From: Streptomyces sp. SAI-135
Lineage (GTDB): Bacteria; Actinomycetota; Actinomycetes; Streptomycetales; Streptomycetaceae
Direction: 5' to 3'
Assembly: GCF_029893805.1 (NCBI RefSeq)
Contig: NZ_JARXYP010000002.1
Span: 7,812,001 to 7,876,000, forward strand
Length of the DNA: 64,000 nt
In this document: piece after piece, positions 8,439 through 16,413 of the stretch
How the letters are laid out: every line of letters starts with the position of its first letter
How positions within the stretch are numbered: the stretch's first letter is position 1
Notes under the pieces: generated by a model
Database searches by the model: none
What the model was told of the DNA's origin: nothing
The model's input: the letters and a program-made list of their open reading frames with translations, nothing else
Position numbers and translations under genes: made by a program

Positions 8439-9757
8439 GTCTGCCGTTCCTCCTCGATCGTGGCGGGGCCGTCGTCCCGCCGGGTCAGTGTGCCCTGTGC
8501 GGGCGGGAAGTGGCGGCGCGCGAGGTCCTGGGCGTGGGCCACCGTGCACTCGACGAGTTCGAAGGCGGGCAGCCCGCCGACGAAGTAGGTGCGGTCCTGC
8601 CCTTGCAGCGCGTCGAGCCGGTCCAGTGCCCCGTCCCTGAGGTCGGCGCCGCCGAAGTGCGGCATGAACGCCCACTCGCGCCGCAGATGCACCTCCTCCA
8701 GCCGCCCGCCGAGGGCCGCCACGTCCTCGCTGAGCAGTGCGGTGACCTCACCGGGGCGGCCGTAGGAGTAGAAGGTCCGCACCTCGCTGCCCGGGTAGCG
8801 GTGGTGGTACGAGACGCAGTGGCCGGCCGTCTCGCGGCTCGTGGTGTGGGCGGCGAGGAAGTAGAACGCGTCCGAGGGGAGGCCGGACGCGGCGGCCAGG
8901 GTGGTGTGGTAGGCGTTGCTGCGGATCCGTGCGGCGAGGTCGCGCTCCTCGTCGGTGGCGTCCAGGACCGGCAGGATCCGGTCGAGCGCGACCGCCAGCA
9001 CCACCTCGTCCGCCGCGACCGGGCCCGAGTCGGTGTGCAGCCGCACCCCGTCCGGGCGGCGCTCCACCGATGTCACCCGCACCCCGCACCGCACGTCCTT
9101 CAGCTCCTGCGCGACCCGCCGCCACAGCGTGGCGAACCCGCCCACGACGGTGAAGTCACCGGGGTGCCCGAGGAGTTCGGGGCCCGGGTCCAGCAGGCCG
9201 GTCATCTCCGCGTACTTCACGAAGTACAGCGCGGGAACGTCGTCGTCGAGGTGGCCGTAGCCGGCGGCCGTGTAGCCGGTGCCGAAGGACTCGGCCATGG
9301 AGTACAGGCCGTGGTCGGCGATCCACCGGCCGACGGGGGCGGCGAGGGCTCGCGCGGAGTGGGCGAGCCCGGGTTCGGCTATGCGGGGGAACTCCCGCTC
9401 GCGCAGGGCACGGTAGCGCTGGAGGGAGCCGTCGCGCAGGAACGCCATCGGCTGCCGCACGGCACGTCCCCGGGCGTCGAGGACGCGGTAGCGGCTCGTG
9501 CGCTCCGTCTCCACGTCCAGTTCGCCCAGCAACTCGGCCACCCGTGCGTACCTGTTGGTGCAGATGTGGCCGCCGAGGTCGAAGGCGTGCCCGTCCACGT
9601 GCACGCTCTGGCACTTCCCGGCCACCGTGTCCTGCTCCTCCAGCACGGTCACCCGGTGCCCGGCACGCTCCAGTTCGCGGGCGACGGCCAGGCCGCTCGG
9701 TCCCGCGCCCACGACGGCCACGGTTCGGGGGCCCGTACGGTCCGGTAACTCCTGCAT
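8435..9757 (-). CDS. FAD-dependent oxidoreductase (amine oxidase-like)
   Basis: Flavoprotein of 440 residues. The dinucleotide fold is at the N-terminus (VAVVGAGPSGLAVARELERA, residues 14-33), followed by TVLEEQDTVAGKCQSV and FDLGGHICTNRYARVAELL. This is the pattern of NAD(P)-binding/protoporphyrinogen- and amine-oxidase-like enzymes. ATG 9757 is preferred because AGGAG sits 8 bases upstream. An in-frame ATG at 9853 would put the promoter inside the gene. It is the first gene of a two-gene unit with the Gfo/Idh dehydrogenase. The substrate cannot be read from the sequence; sugar or secondary-metabolite oxidation are both possible. Confidence 0.8.
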   Translation of the reverse strand: MQELPDRTGPRTVAVVGAGPSGLAVARELERAGHRVTVLEEQDTVAGKCQSVHVDGHAFDLGGHICTNRYARVAELLGELDVETERTSRYRVLDARGRAVRQPMAFLRDGSLQRYRALREREFPRIAEPGLAHSARALAAPVGRWIADHGLYSMAESFGTGYTAAGYGHLDDDVPALYFVKYAEMTGLLDPGPELLGHPGDFTVVGGFATLWRRVAQELKDVRCGVRVTSVERRPDGVRLHTDSGPVAADEVVLAVALDRILPVLDATDEERDLAARIRSNAYHTTLAAASGLPSDAFYFLAAHTTSRETAGHCVSYHHRYPGSEVRTFYSYGRPGEVTALLSEDVAALGGRLEEVHLRREWAFMPHFGGADLRDGALDRLDALQGQDRTYFVGGLPAFELVECTVAHAQDLARRHFPPAQGTLTRRDDGPATIEEERQT

Positions 9758-9799
9758 GCTCGTGACTCCTGGGTCGGTCGGACGTGGGAGGCTCTCATC

Positions 9800-9828
9800 G
9801 TCGTACGGAGAGATCACGTGACCGTAAA
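9800..9828 (-). promoter_or_regulatory. Putative promoter for the FAD oxidoreductase pair
   Basis: Reading the minus strand, TTTACG (9828-9823) and TACGAC (9805-9800) are separated by 17 bases, about 40 bases before the ATG at 9757. The spacer includes the perfect 8-base palindrome TCACGTGA (9813-9820), a possible regulator site. A strong hairpin at 9857-9888 separates this promoter from the preceding inositol dehydrogenase gene. Confidence 0.45.
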
Positions 9829-9856
9829 CGGGCGTCGCGGGCGGAGCGTTCACCCG

Positions 9857-9888
9857 CCGGGTCCCGGGCGCGGGCGCCCGGGACCCGG
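9857..9888 (-). terminator. Strong GC hairpin after the inositol dehydrogenase gene
   Basis: Perfect 15-bp inverted repeat: arms CCGGGTCCCGGGCGC (9857-9871) and its complement (9874-9888), with a 2-base centre. It lies 5 bases beyond the stop codon of the minus-strand gene ending at 9894. There is no T-run, as is common for actinobacterial terminators. It is the strongest simple hairpin I saw in the window. Confidence 0.75.
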
Positions 9889-9893
9889 GGGAC

Positions 9894-10898
9894 TCAGGCG
9901 GAGCGGACCTCGGCGATCGTCACCGGGCGGTGCTCGTGCAGGGACAGCGTGCACGCCTCGGCGATCCAGCCCGCCTCCAGCGCGTCCGCGACGGTGCACG
10001 GCGAGGGCCGGGTGCCGGCCACGACCTCGGTGAACGCGGTCAGTTCGGCGCGGTAGGCCGCGGTGAAGCGGTCCATGAAGAAGTCGTGCGGGGTGCCCGC
10101 GGGGAAGGTCACCCCGGGCTCGACCGAGCGCAGCGGCAGCTTGTCCTCCAGGCCCACGGCGATGGAGTCGGTGAAGCCGTGGATCTCCATGCGGACGTCG
10201 TAACCCCGGGCGTTGTGGCGGGAGTTGGAGACCACCGCGATCGTGCCGTCGTCGAGGGTGAGGATCGCGCCGGTGGTGTCGGCGTCGCCCGCCTCCTTGA
10301 TGTAGTCGGCGCCGCGGTTGCCGCCCACGGCGTACACCTCGACGACCTCGCGGCCGGTCACCCAGCGGATGATGTCGAAGTCGTGCACCGAGCAGTCCCG
10401 GAAGATGCCCCCGGAGGCGGCGACGTACGCGGCCGGCGGCGGGGCCGGGTCAAGGGTGGTCGAGCGCACGGTGTGCAGCTTGCCCAGCTCACCCGACCGG
10501 ACGGCGGCCCGCGCGTTCACGAAACCGGTGTCGAAGCGACGGTTGTAGCCGATCTGGATCGGTACGTCACTGCCCTGGACGGCCTTGAGGACCTCGACGC
10601 CCTCGCTCATGTGCTTGGCGACGGGCTTCTCGCAGAAGACGGGGATGCCGGCCTCGACACCGGCCAGGATCAGTCCGGGGTGGGCGTCCGTGGCGGCGGC
10701 GACCACGATGCCGTCCACGCCGGCGGCCAGCAGGGCCTCGGGCGAGTCCACGACCTCGCCGCCGAACCGGTCAGCGGCGGACTTGGCGGCCTCGGCGAAG
10801 GGGTCGGTGAGCACGAGGGAGTCGACCACGTCGAGTCCGGAGAGGGTCTCGGCGTGGAAGGCGCCGATGCGGCCGAGGCCGAGGATTCCGATGCGCAT
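9894..10898 (-). CDS. Inositol dehydrogenase paralogue (Gfo/Idh/MocA)
   Basis: NAD-dependent dehydrogenase of 334 residues. It has MRIGILGLGRIGAFHAETL at the N-terminus, the conserved PVFCEKPVAKHMSEGVEVL near residue 90 and QIGYNRRFDTGFVNARAAV near 115. The catalytic FRDCSVHDFDIIRWVTG lies near 165, with the Asp and His expected for inositol dehydrogenases. It is clearly a different subgroup from the gene at 5332. It could act on myo-inositol, scyllo-inositol or another cyclitol; context does not decide. The SDR gene lies 58 bases upstream on the same strand, so it may belong to the 12917-9894 transcript. Confidence 0.85.
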   Translation of the reverse strand: MRIGILGLGRIGAFHAETLSGLDVVDSLVLTDPFAEAAKSAADRFGGEVVDSPEALLAAGVDGIVVAAATDAHPGLILAGVEAGIPVFCEKPVAKHMSEGVEVLKAVQGSDVPIQIGYNRRFDTGFVNARAAVRSGELGKLHTVRSTTLDPAPPPAAYVAASGGIFRDCSVHDFDIIRWVTGREVVEVYAVGGNRGADYIKEAGDADTTGAILTLDDGTIAVVSNSRHNARGYDVRMEIHGFTDSIAVGLEDKLPLRSVEPGVTFPAGTPHDFFMDRFTAAYRAELTAFTEVVAGTRPSPCTVADALEAGWIAEACTLSLHEHRPVTIAEVRSA

Positions 10899-10956
10899 GG
10901 GGGTGCAGCTCCTTGAGGGTGTTTCGGTGAGCGGTGTGAAGCAGTCGGGGAGGGGG

Positions 10957-11733
10957 TCAGTCGAGGCCGCCCAGGACGTTCTGGTCCCAGTCGATCACCG
11001 ATCCGGTGACCACGCCCGACCGGTCGGACAGCAGCAGGACCACGAAGTCCGCGATCTCGTCGGGCTGGCCGAGCTTGCCCATCGGGAGCCTGGCCGCGGC
11101 CTCCTCGCGCCAGTCGTCGCCGGCGCCGTGGAAGGCCTTCTGGGTGGCGTCCTCGCCCTCGGTCGCCGTCCAGCCGATGTTCAGGCCGTTGATCCGGACC
11201 CGGTCCCAGCGGTGGGCGTGCGCGGCGTTGCGGGTCAGACCGATCAGGCCGGCCTTCGCGGCCACGTAGGGCGCGAGGAAGGGCTGCCCGCCGTGCGCCG
11301 AGGACGTGATGATGTTGACGACCGTGCCGGGCGCCCCCCGGCCGACCATGTCCGCGACCGCCGCCTGCATCGCGAAGAACGGCGCCTTCAGGTTGATCGC
11401 GATGTGCTGGTCGAACAGTTCGGGCGTGGTGTCGAGCAGGGTGCCCCGGGAGGTGAGCCCCGCGGAGTTCACCAGGCAGTCGACCCGGCCGTACGCCTCG
11501 ACGACCCGGGTGACGGAGGACCTGGCCTGCTCGGCGTCGGCGAGGTCGGCGCGGACGAACAGCGCCTTGCCGCCGGCCGCCTCCAGCTCGGCGACCAGCG
11601 CCTCACCGGGCTCCGGCCGGCGCCCGCTGACCGCCACGACCGCCCCCTCGCGCACGGCGGCCCGTGCGATCGCGGCACCGACGCCCTGGCTGCCGCCGTT
11701 GACGAGGACGACCTTGTCGTCGAGAAGTCCCAT
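10957..11733 (-). CDS. SDR family oxidoreductase
   Basis: Classical short-chain dehydrogenase of 258 residues. The cofactor glycine motif is VNGGSQGVGAAIA (residues 11-23), NSAG is at 89-92, and the active site is YVAAK with Y156 and K160, preceded by ITSSAHGG. It probably oxidises or reduces a polyol or keto-sugar intermediate. ATG 11733 lies 17 bases after the dioxygenase-like gene. An upstream extension of this frame overlaps that gene and is not used. The pairing with a 2-oxoglutarate-type oxygenase and several Gfo/Idh enzymes suggests a dedicated catabolic route under the LacI regulator at 13025. Confidence 0.88.
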   Translation of the reverse strand: MGLLDDKVVLVNGGSQGVGAAIARAAVREGAVVAVSGRRPEPGEALVAELEAAGGKALFVRADLADAEQARSSVTRVVEAYGRVDCLVNSAGLTSRGTLLDTTPELFDQHIAINLKAPFFAMQAAVADMVGRGAPGTVVNIITSSAHGGQPFLAPYVAAKAGLIGLTRNAAHAHRWDRVRINGLNIGWTATEGEDATQKAFHGAGDDWREEAAARLPMGKLGQPDEIADFVVLLLSDRSGVVTGSVIDWDQNVLGGLD

Positions 11734-11750
11734 GAATGTGCCCGTACCTT

Positions 11751-12917
11751 TCAGCTCGTGCGCCGGTCGGCGCCCGCCCGGAGTTCGTCCCTGAGCACCC
11801 GGGCGTTCCATCCCTCGGCGAGCGCCCGCCGTACGAGGTCGGCCTGCGAGGGCGGGGCGAGTCCGTCGACCGGCGGGTCGCTGTCGAGATTGGTGGGGAA
11901 GGGGTAGCCCTCGGCGCTCGCGGCGATCACGTTGTCCAGCCACTCCGCGTCCGCGCCGTCCGTCTTGCGGCGCAGCAGCGCCGGGTAGACGGCGTTCGAC
12001 ACCGCCTCCCGGTCCACGGTCTCCATGGCGCGCCCGAAGGCCGAGGACACCTGGAGCAGGTTGGCCATGCGCCGCACGTCGGTGGTGCGGTTGGTCCCGG
12101 CCGCGTGGAACAGCGCCGGGTTGAAGAACACCGCGTCGCCCTTCGCGAGCGGCAGCTGGACGTGGTGCTCCTTGAAGTACGCCTGGAACTCCGGCCGCCG
12201 CCACGCCAGGTACCCGGGCTCGAACAGCTGCGAGTACGGCAGGTACAGCGTCGGCCCCGACTCCACGGGCATGTCGCAGTGCGCGACGGCACCCTGGAGC
12301 GTGAGCACGGGGGAGAGGCGGTGGACGTGCGCAGGGTAGGCCGCGGCGGCCTCGTCGGAGAGGAATCCGAGGTGGTAGTCCCGGTGTGCGGTCTGCGCGA
12401 GACCGCCCGGATTGACCACGTTGACCTGCGAGGTTACCTGGTAGCCGGGGCCGAGCCAGGCCTCGGACACCAGGGCGAGCACGGGGTTGGCGTAGTAGTC
12501 GGCGAACGCCGCCGGGTCGTAGAGGGCGGCCTTCTCCAGCGCGTTCCACACCCGCTCGTTGGCGCCGGGCTTCGCGAAGTGGTCGCCCGCGGTCGTGCCC
12601 GCCGCGTACTGCTCGCGGATCAGCGAGTCGAAGACCTCGGTGAAGCGGTCGACGACCGCGGGATCGGGGAACGCGCCCCGGAAGACCGCGACCCCGGGGC
12701 CGTCGGCGAGGGCCCGCACCAGCTCCTCCTGCACGTCCCGGCGGTCCTTGGCGCCGCGGACGCGCTCGGTGTCGTACAGCAGGACGTTCCGCTCCACGGC
12801 CGAGGCGTACGGGTAGTCGGCGGGGTCGGCGGTCCGCTCGACGAGCACGCGGAACGCCTCGAGGTCGCAGTCCTGCTCGGACAGCCAGGCACGGCGGTGT
12901 ACGGCGGTGAAGGACAT
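11751..12917 (-). CDS. Phytanoyl-CoA dioxygenase family protein
   Basis: Fe(II)/2-oxoglutarate-dependent oxygenase-like protein, 388 residues. The facial triad is visible: H178 and D180 in AHRDYHLGF and H271 in NPALFHAAGTNRTTD. R277 is a candidate for binding 2-oxoglutarate. The rest of the PhyH core, such as LTLQGAVAHCDMPVESGPT, lies between them. It is the first gene of a minus-strand unit (oxygenase, SDR, possibly inositol dehydrogenase) that diverges from the LacI regulator. The substrate is unknown. Family members range from lipid hydroxylases to sugar and natural-product oxygenases. Confidence 0.85.
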   Translation of the reverse strand: MSFTAVHRRAWLSEQDCDLEAFRVLVERTADPADYPYASAVERNVLLYDTERVRGAKDRRDVQEELVRALADGPGVAVFRGAFPDPAVVDRFTEVFDSLIREQYAAGTTAGDHFAKPGANERVWNALEKAALYDPAAFADYYANPVLALVSEAWLGPGYQVTSQVNVVNPGGLAQTAHRDYHLGFLSDEAAAAYPAHVHRLSPVLTLQGAVAHCDMPVESGPTLYLPYSQLFEPGYLAWRRPEFQAYFKEHHVQLPLAKGDAVFFNPALFHAAGTNRTTDVRRMANLLQVSSAFGRAMETVDREAVSNAVYPALLRRKTDGADAEWLDNVIAASAEGYPFPTNLDSDPPVDGLAPPSQADLVRRALAEGWNARVLRDELRAGADRRTS

Positions 12918-12959
12918 CGGCGTCCTCTCGGTGACAGGGGCGACTCAGCGCTGTCATTC

Positions 12960-12971
12960 TTGTCATGACAA
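12960..12971. promoter_or_regulatory. Perfect 12-bp palindrome, candidate LacI-type operator
   Basis: TTGTCATGACAA is a perfect palindrome in the 107-base gap between the divergent dioxygenase gene (start 12917) and the LacI regulator (start 13025). It resembles the even-centred sites bound by LacI-family proteins, and its position would let one dimer control both directions. Its centre contains an ATG in frame with the regulator, but the better start is 60 bases downstream. Confidence 0.55.
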
Positions 12972-13024
12972 AGCCGTCGAACAACCAGCAGGCAGCCATC
13001 AAAAACCCCTCAAGGAGCGAAGGC

Positions 13025-14044
13025 GTGGGCCACCCCTACCCGATCCGGGAAATCGCACGTCAGGCGGGGCTTAGCGAGGCCACCGTCGACCGCGTCCTGA
13101 ACGGCAGGGGAGGCGTCAGGGAGAGCACCGCCCGCGAAGTCCGCCAGGCGATCACCGACCTGGACCGGCAGCGCACCCAGGTACGGCTGATCGGCCGCAC
13201 CTTCATGATCGACATAGTGATGCAGACCCCGGAGCGCTTCTCGACGGCCGTACGCGCCGCCCTGGAGGCCGAACTGCCCGCGCTGCACCCCGCCGTCCTG
13301 CGCTCACGCTTCCACTTCCGTGAGACCGGCCCGGTGGTGGAACTGACGAGGATCCTCGACCGGATAGCCCGGCGCGGCTCCCAGGGAGTGATCCTCAAGG
13401 CCCCGGACGTCCCCGAGGTCACGGCGGCCGTCGGCCGGCTCGCGGAGGCGGGCATCCCGGTGGTCACCCTCGTCACCGACCTGCCCGCCACGGCCCGCCT
13501 CGCCTACGTCGGCATCGACAACCGGGCGGCGGGAGCGACCGCCGCCTACCTCATGGGCCAGTGGCTCGGCGACCGTCCCGGCAACGTCCTCACGAGCCTC
13601 AGCAGCGGGTTCTTCCGCAACGAGGAGGAGCGGGAGATGGGGTTCCGCAGCGCCATGCGCGCCCGGCATCCGCAACGGGCGGTGGTGGAGATCGCCGAGG
13701 GGCAGGGCCTGGACGCCACGCAGTACGACCTCGTGCGGGCCGCGCTGGAGCGGGACCCGCAGATCCGGGCGGTCTACTCGATCGGCGGCGGCAACATCGC
13801 CACGCTCCGGGCCTTCGAGGACCTCGGCCGGGAGTGCGCGGTGTTCGTGGCCCACGACCTCGACCACGACAACGACCGGCTGCTGCGGGAACACCGCCTG
13901 TCGGCCGTACTGCACCACGACCTGCGGCAGGACATGCGCGAGGCGTGCCACATCGTGATGCGGGCCCACGGGGCGCTGCCGCCGGCGGGACCGACGACGC
14001 CTTCGGCGATCCAGGTGGTGACGCCGTACAACATGCCGTACTGA
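13025..14044 (+). CDS. LacI family transcriptional regulator
   Basis: DNA-binding regulator of 339 residues. The N-terminal helix-turn-helix with hinge reads YPIREIARQAGLSEATVDRV followed by LNGRGGVRESTAREV. A periplasmic-binding-like ligand domain follows (Peripla_BP_4), with GSQGVILKAPDVPEV, GIPVVTLVTDLP and AYVGIDNRAAG. The GTG at 13025 is chosen because AAGGAG sits 7 bases upstream. An ATG at 12965 lies inside a palindrome and has no ribosome site. It is divergent from the dioxygenase/SDR genes and probably represses them until a sugar or cyclitol ligand binds. Confidence 0.88.
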   Translation: MGHPYPIREIARQAGLSEATVDRVLNGRGGVRESTAREVRQAITDLDRQRTQVRLIGRTFMIDIVMQTPERFSTAVRAALEAELPALHPAVLRSRFHFRETGPVVELTRILDRIARRGSQGVILKAPDVPEVTAAVGRLAEAGIPVVTLVTDLPATARLAYVGIDNRAAGATAAYLMGQWLGDRPGNVLTSLSSGFFRNEEEREMGFRSAMRARHPQRAVVEIAEGQGLDATQYDLVRAALERDPQIRAVYSIGGGNIATLRAFEDLGRECAVFVAHDLDHDNDRLLREHRLSAVLHHDLRQDMREACHIVMRAHGALPPAGPTTPSAIQVVTPYNMPY

Positions 14045-14055
14045 AGGGCTGCGCC

Positions 14056-14125
14056 GAAGAGACGGCACTGAAGAGACGGCACTGAAGAGGCCGCACTGAA
14101 GAGGCCGCTCCGAAGGGGCTGTTCT
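14056..14125. repeat. 14-bp tandem repeat, five copies, at a convergent gene junction
   Basis: Units of GAAGAGACGGCACT (twice identical), GAAGAGGCCGCACT, GAAGAGGCCGCTCC and GAAGGGGCTGTTCT follow head to tail. A partial 13-base copy at 14043-14055 precedes them. The block fills the gap between the LacI gene stop (14044) and the stop of the convergent dehydrogenase gene (14124). The gradient from identical to diverged copies suggests slippage expansion. Confidence 0.85.
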
Positions 14126-15272
14126 ACACGTCCACCCACGAACCGCTCTGCGCGGACCGGGACATGGCGTCCAGTACGGCCGCGCTGTGCACCGCGTCCT
14201 CCAGCGTGGCCCCGTACGGCGTGCCCTCGGCGACCGAGCGCAGGAAGCGGCAGGCCTCCACGACCTTCAGGTCGTCGTAGCCCATGGCGTTGGCCGCGCC
14301 CGGCTGGAAGGCGCCGAACTCGCCGTCGCCCGGGCCGACGTACACCGTGCTGACCGGCTGGTCCTGGTAGCGGCTGCCACGGCTGACGGCCAGCTCGCCC
14401 ATGCGGCGGAAGTCCCAGAACACCGCGCCCTTCGTGCCGTGCACCTCGAAGCCGTAGTTGTTCTGCTCGCCGACCGAGACCCGGCAGGCCTCCAGGACAC
14501 CCCGGGCGCCCGAGGCGAAACGCAGCAGGCAGTTGACGTAGTCCTCGTTCTCGACCGGTCCGAGTTCGCCCGTGGCGAGGGTGTGCCCGGCCGTGGCGCC
14601 GGTGGGGCGGGCGCGCTCCGGCACGAAGATCGCCGTGTCGGCGGTCAGGGAGACGATGTCCCCGAGCAGGAAGCGGGCCAGGTCGGCGCCGTGCGAGGCG
14701 AGGTCGCCGAGCACGCCGCTGCCGCCGCGCGCGCGTTCGAAGCGCCAGGTGAGGGCGCCCTGCGGATGGGCCGCGTAGTCGCTGAGGAGCCGGACGCGGA
14801 CATGGGTGACCGTGCCGATCTCCCCGGCGGCGATCAGCTCGCGGGCGGCCTCGACGGCGGGCGCGTTGCGGTAGTTGAAGCCGACCGTGCTCCGCACACC
14901 GGCCCTCGCCGCCGCGTCGGCCACCGCCCGGGCGTCCCCGACGGTGAGGCCGACCGGTTTCTCGATCCACAGGTGCTTGCCGGCCTCCGCCATCGCCACG
15001 CCGATCTCGCGGTGCAGGAAGTTGGGCGCGGTGACGCTGACCGCCTCGACCCGTGGGTCGGCGGCGACCTCGCGCCAGTCGCGGGTCGCCCCGGCGAACC
15101 CGAACTGCGCCGCGGCCTCCTCGGCCCGCCCCGGCACGTCGTCGGCGACGGTCACGAGCTCCGGACGCAGGGCGAGCCGGGGGTAGTGGTGCGGGACACG
15201 GGCGTACGCCTGGGTGTGCACCCGCCCCATCCAGCCGAATCCGACGACGGCGACGCCGAGCGTGTCCACCAT
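14124..15272 (-). CDS. Gfo/Idh/MocA family oxidoreductase
   Basis: NAD(P)-dependent dehydrogenase of 382 residues, longer than its paralogues here. It shows LGVAVVGFGWMGRVHTQAYA at the N-terminus, VTAPNFLHREIGVAMAEAG near residue 85, HLWIEKPVGLTVGDARA near 100 and STVGFNYRNAPAVEAAREL near 130. The catalytic LGDLASHGADLARFLLGD is near 205. ATG 15272 is used; longer in-frame starts run into the operator region. It diverges from the LacI regulator at 15389 and is probably its target. Sugar substrate unknown. Confidence 0.86.
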   Translation of the reverse strand: MVDTLGVAVVGFGWMGRVHTQAYARVPHHYPRLALRPELVTVADDVPGRAEEAAAQFGFAGATRDWREVAADPRVEAVSVTAPNFLHREIGVAMAEAGKHLWIEKPVGLTVGDARAVADAAARAGVRSTVGFNYRNAPAVEAARELIAAGEIGTVTHVRVRLLSDYAAHPQGALTWRFERARGGSGVLGDLASHGADLARFLLGDIVSLTADTAIFVPERARPTGATAGHTLATGELGPVENEDYVNCLLRFASGARGVLEACRVSVGEQNNYGFEVHGTKGAVFWDFRRMGELAVSRGSRYQDQPVSTVYVGPGDGEFGAFQPGAANAMGYDDLKVVEACRFLRSVAEGTPYGATLEDAVHSAAVLDAMSRSAQSGSWVDV

Positions 15273-15289
15273 GACTGACAGCCCCTCTT

Positions 15290-15301
15290 TGGACCGGTCC
15301 A
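15290..15301. promoter_or_regulatory. LacI-type operator, site 1
   Basis: TGGACCGGTCCA is a perfect 12-bp palindrome, 17 bases upstream of the ATG of the minus-strand dehydrogenase (15272). A second, nearly identical site is at 15371-15384 next to the divergent LacI gene. Two matching sites bracketing a divergent promoter point to regulation of both genes by the LacI protein encoded here. Confidence 0.7.
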
Positions 15302-15340
15302 TATCCTGTCCAGGTCACCTTGGGCGGCGTCTTCGCCTGC

Positions 15341-15384
15341 TGTCAACCCTTTGACAAGCCGCCGGACGGCATGGAACGGTCCAT
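15341..15384. promoter_or_regulatory. LacI gene promoter with operator site 2
   Basis: TGTCAACCCTTTGACA (15341-15356) is an inverted repeat containing back-to-back TTGACA -35 boxes, one for each direction. Operator ATGGAACGGTCCAT (15371-15384), matching site 1 at TGGA and GGTCCA, begins 14 bases after the plus-strand -35 box and would cover the -10 region. Transcription would start close to the ATG at 15389, so the message may be leaderless. Confidence 0.6.
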
Positions 15385-15388
15385 ACCC

Positions 15389-16396
15389 ATGAGAGCGCCG
15401 ACGATCCGCGATGTGGCCGACCGGGCCGGTGTCTCCAAGTCGCTGGTCTCCCTCGTGCTGCGCGGTTCCGACCAGGTGCGCCCGGAGAAACGGGAGGCCG
15501 TGCTGCGGGCCGTGCGCGAACTCGGCTACCGCCCGAACGCCGCCGCCCGCAGCCTCAGCGAGCAGCGCACCCGCACGGTCGGCGTCCTCCTGAACGACCT
15601 GCGCAACCCCTGGTTCGTCGACCTGCTCGACGGCCTCAACTCGCTGCTCCACGACAACGGCCTGCGCATGCTCCTGGCCGACGCCCGACTCAACCGCCGT
15701 ACCGGACAGGACCCGGCCGGCCCCTTCCTGGAGCTCGGCGTGGACGGCCTGGTCGTGGTCGGCACCCTGCCCGAACCCGCCGCGCTCCAGGCGGTGGCCG
15801 AACGCCTCCCGGTGGTGGTGGCCGGCGCGCGCGAGCCGGGTCCGCCGGGGGTGGACATCGTCGCCAACGACGACGAACGCGGGGCCCGCCTGGTCACCGA
15901 GCACCTGATCGGCCTCGGCCACCGCCGTGTCGCGCACATCGCGGGGTACGGGGCGGTCGGCGAACTGCGTCGGCGCAGCTTCGAGGCGACGATGCGGGCC
16001 CATGGCCTCGCGGCGGAGGCGGTCGTCGAGCCGAGCGACATGACCGAGGAGGGCGGCTACCGCACGACGGTCCGGTTGCTGAGCCGCCCCGACCGGCCGA
16101 CGGCCGTCTTCGCCGTCAACGACATCGCCGCGATCGGCGCGGTCTCGGCCGCCGAGGAACTGGGTCTGGAGATCCCGCGCGACCTGTCCGTCGTCGGCTA
16201 CGACAACACGAGCATCGCCCGGCTGCGCCACGTCTGGCTCACCACCGTCGACAACGCCAGCCACGAGGTCGGCCGCCGCGCCGCACGCCGTCTGCTCGAC
16301 CGGTTCGAGGGACGCGGGGGAGAGGGCAGTACGACACTCGCCGCGCCGGCGCTGGAGATCCGGGGGACGACGGGGGCCCCGCCGGACGGGCGGTGA
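15389..16396 (+). CDS. LacI family transcriptional regulator
   Basis: Regulator of 335 residues with a canonical LacI helix-turn-helix, MRAPTIRDVADRAGVSKSLV, then SLVLRGSDQVRPEKRE and the hinge region LGYRPNAAARSLS. The ligand domain carries TVGVLLNDLRNPWFVDLLDG, GVDGLVVVGTLPEP, a repressor-core TAVFAVNDIAAIGAVSAAEE and VVGYDNTSIARL. ATG 15389 is chosen because ATG 15371 lies within the operator. No Shine-Dalgarno is visible, which fits a leaderless mRNA. It is expected to repress itself and the divergent dehydrogenase gene. Confidence 0.88.
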   Translation: MRAPTIRDVADRAGVSKSLVSLVLRGSDQVRPEKREAVLRAVRELGYRPNAAARSLSEQRTRTVGVLLNDLRNPWFVDLLDGLNSLLHDNGLRMLLADARLNRRTGQDPAGPFLELGVDGLVVVGTLPEPAALQAVAERLPVVVAGAREPGPPGVDIVANDDERGARLVTEHLIGLGHRRVAHIAGYGAVGELRRRSFEATMRAHGLAAEAVVEPSDMTEEGGYRTTVRLLSRPDRPTAVFAVNDIAAIGAVSAAEELGLEIPRDLSVVGYDNTSIARLRHVWLTTVDNASHEVGRRAARRLLDRFEGRGGEGSTTLAAPALEIRGTTGAPPDGR

Positions 16397-16413
16397 CGGC
16401 GGCCCCGGCCCCG

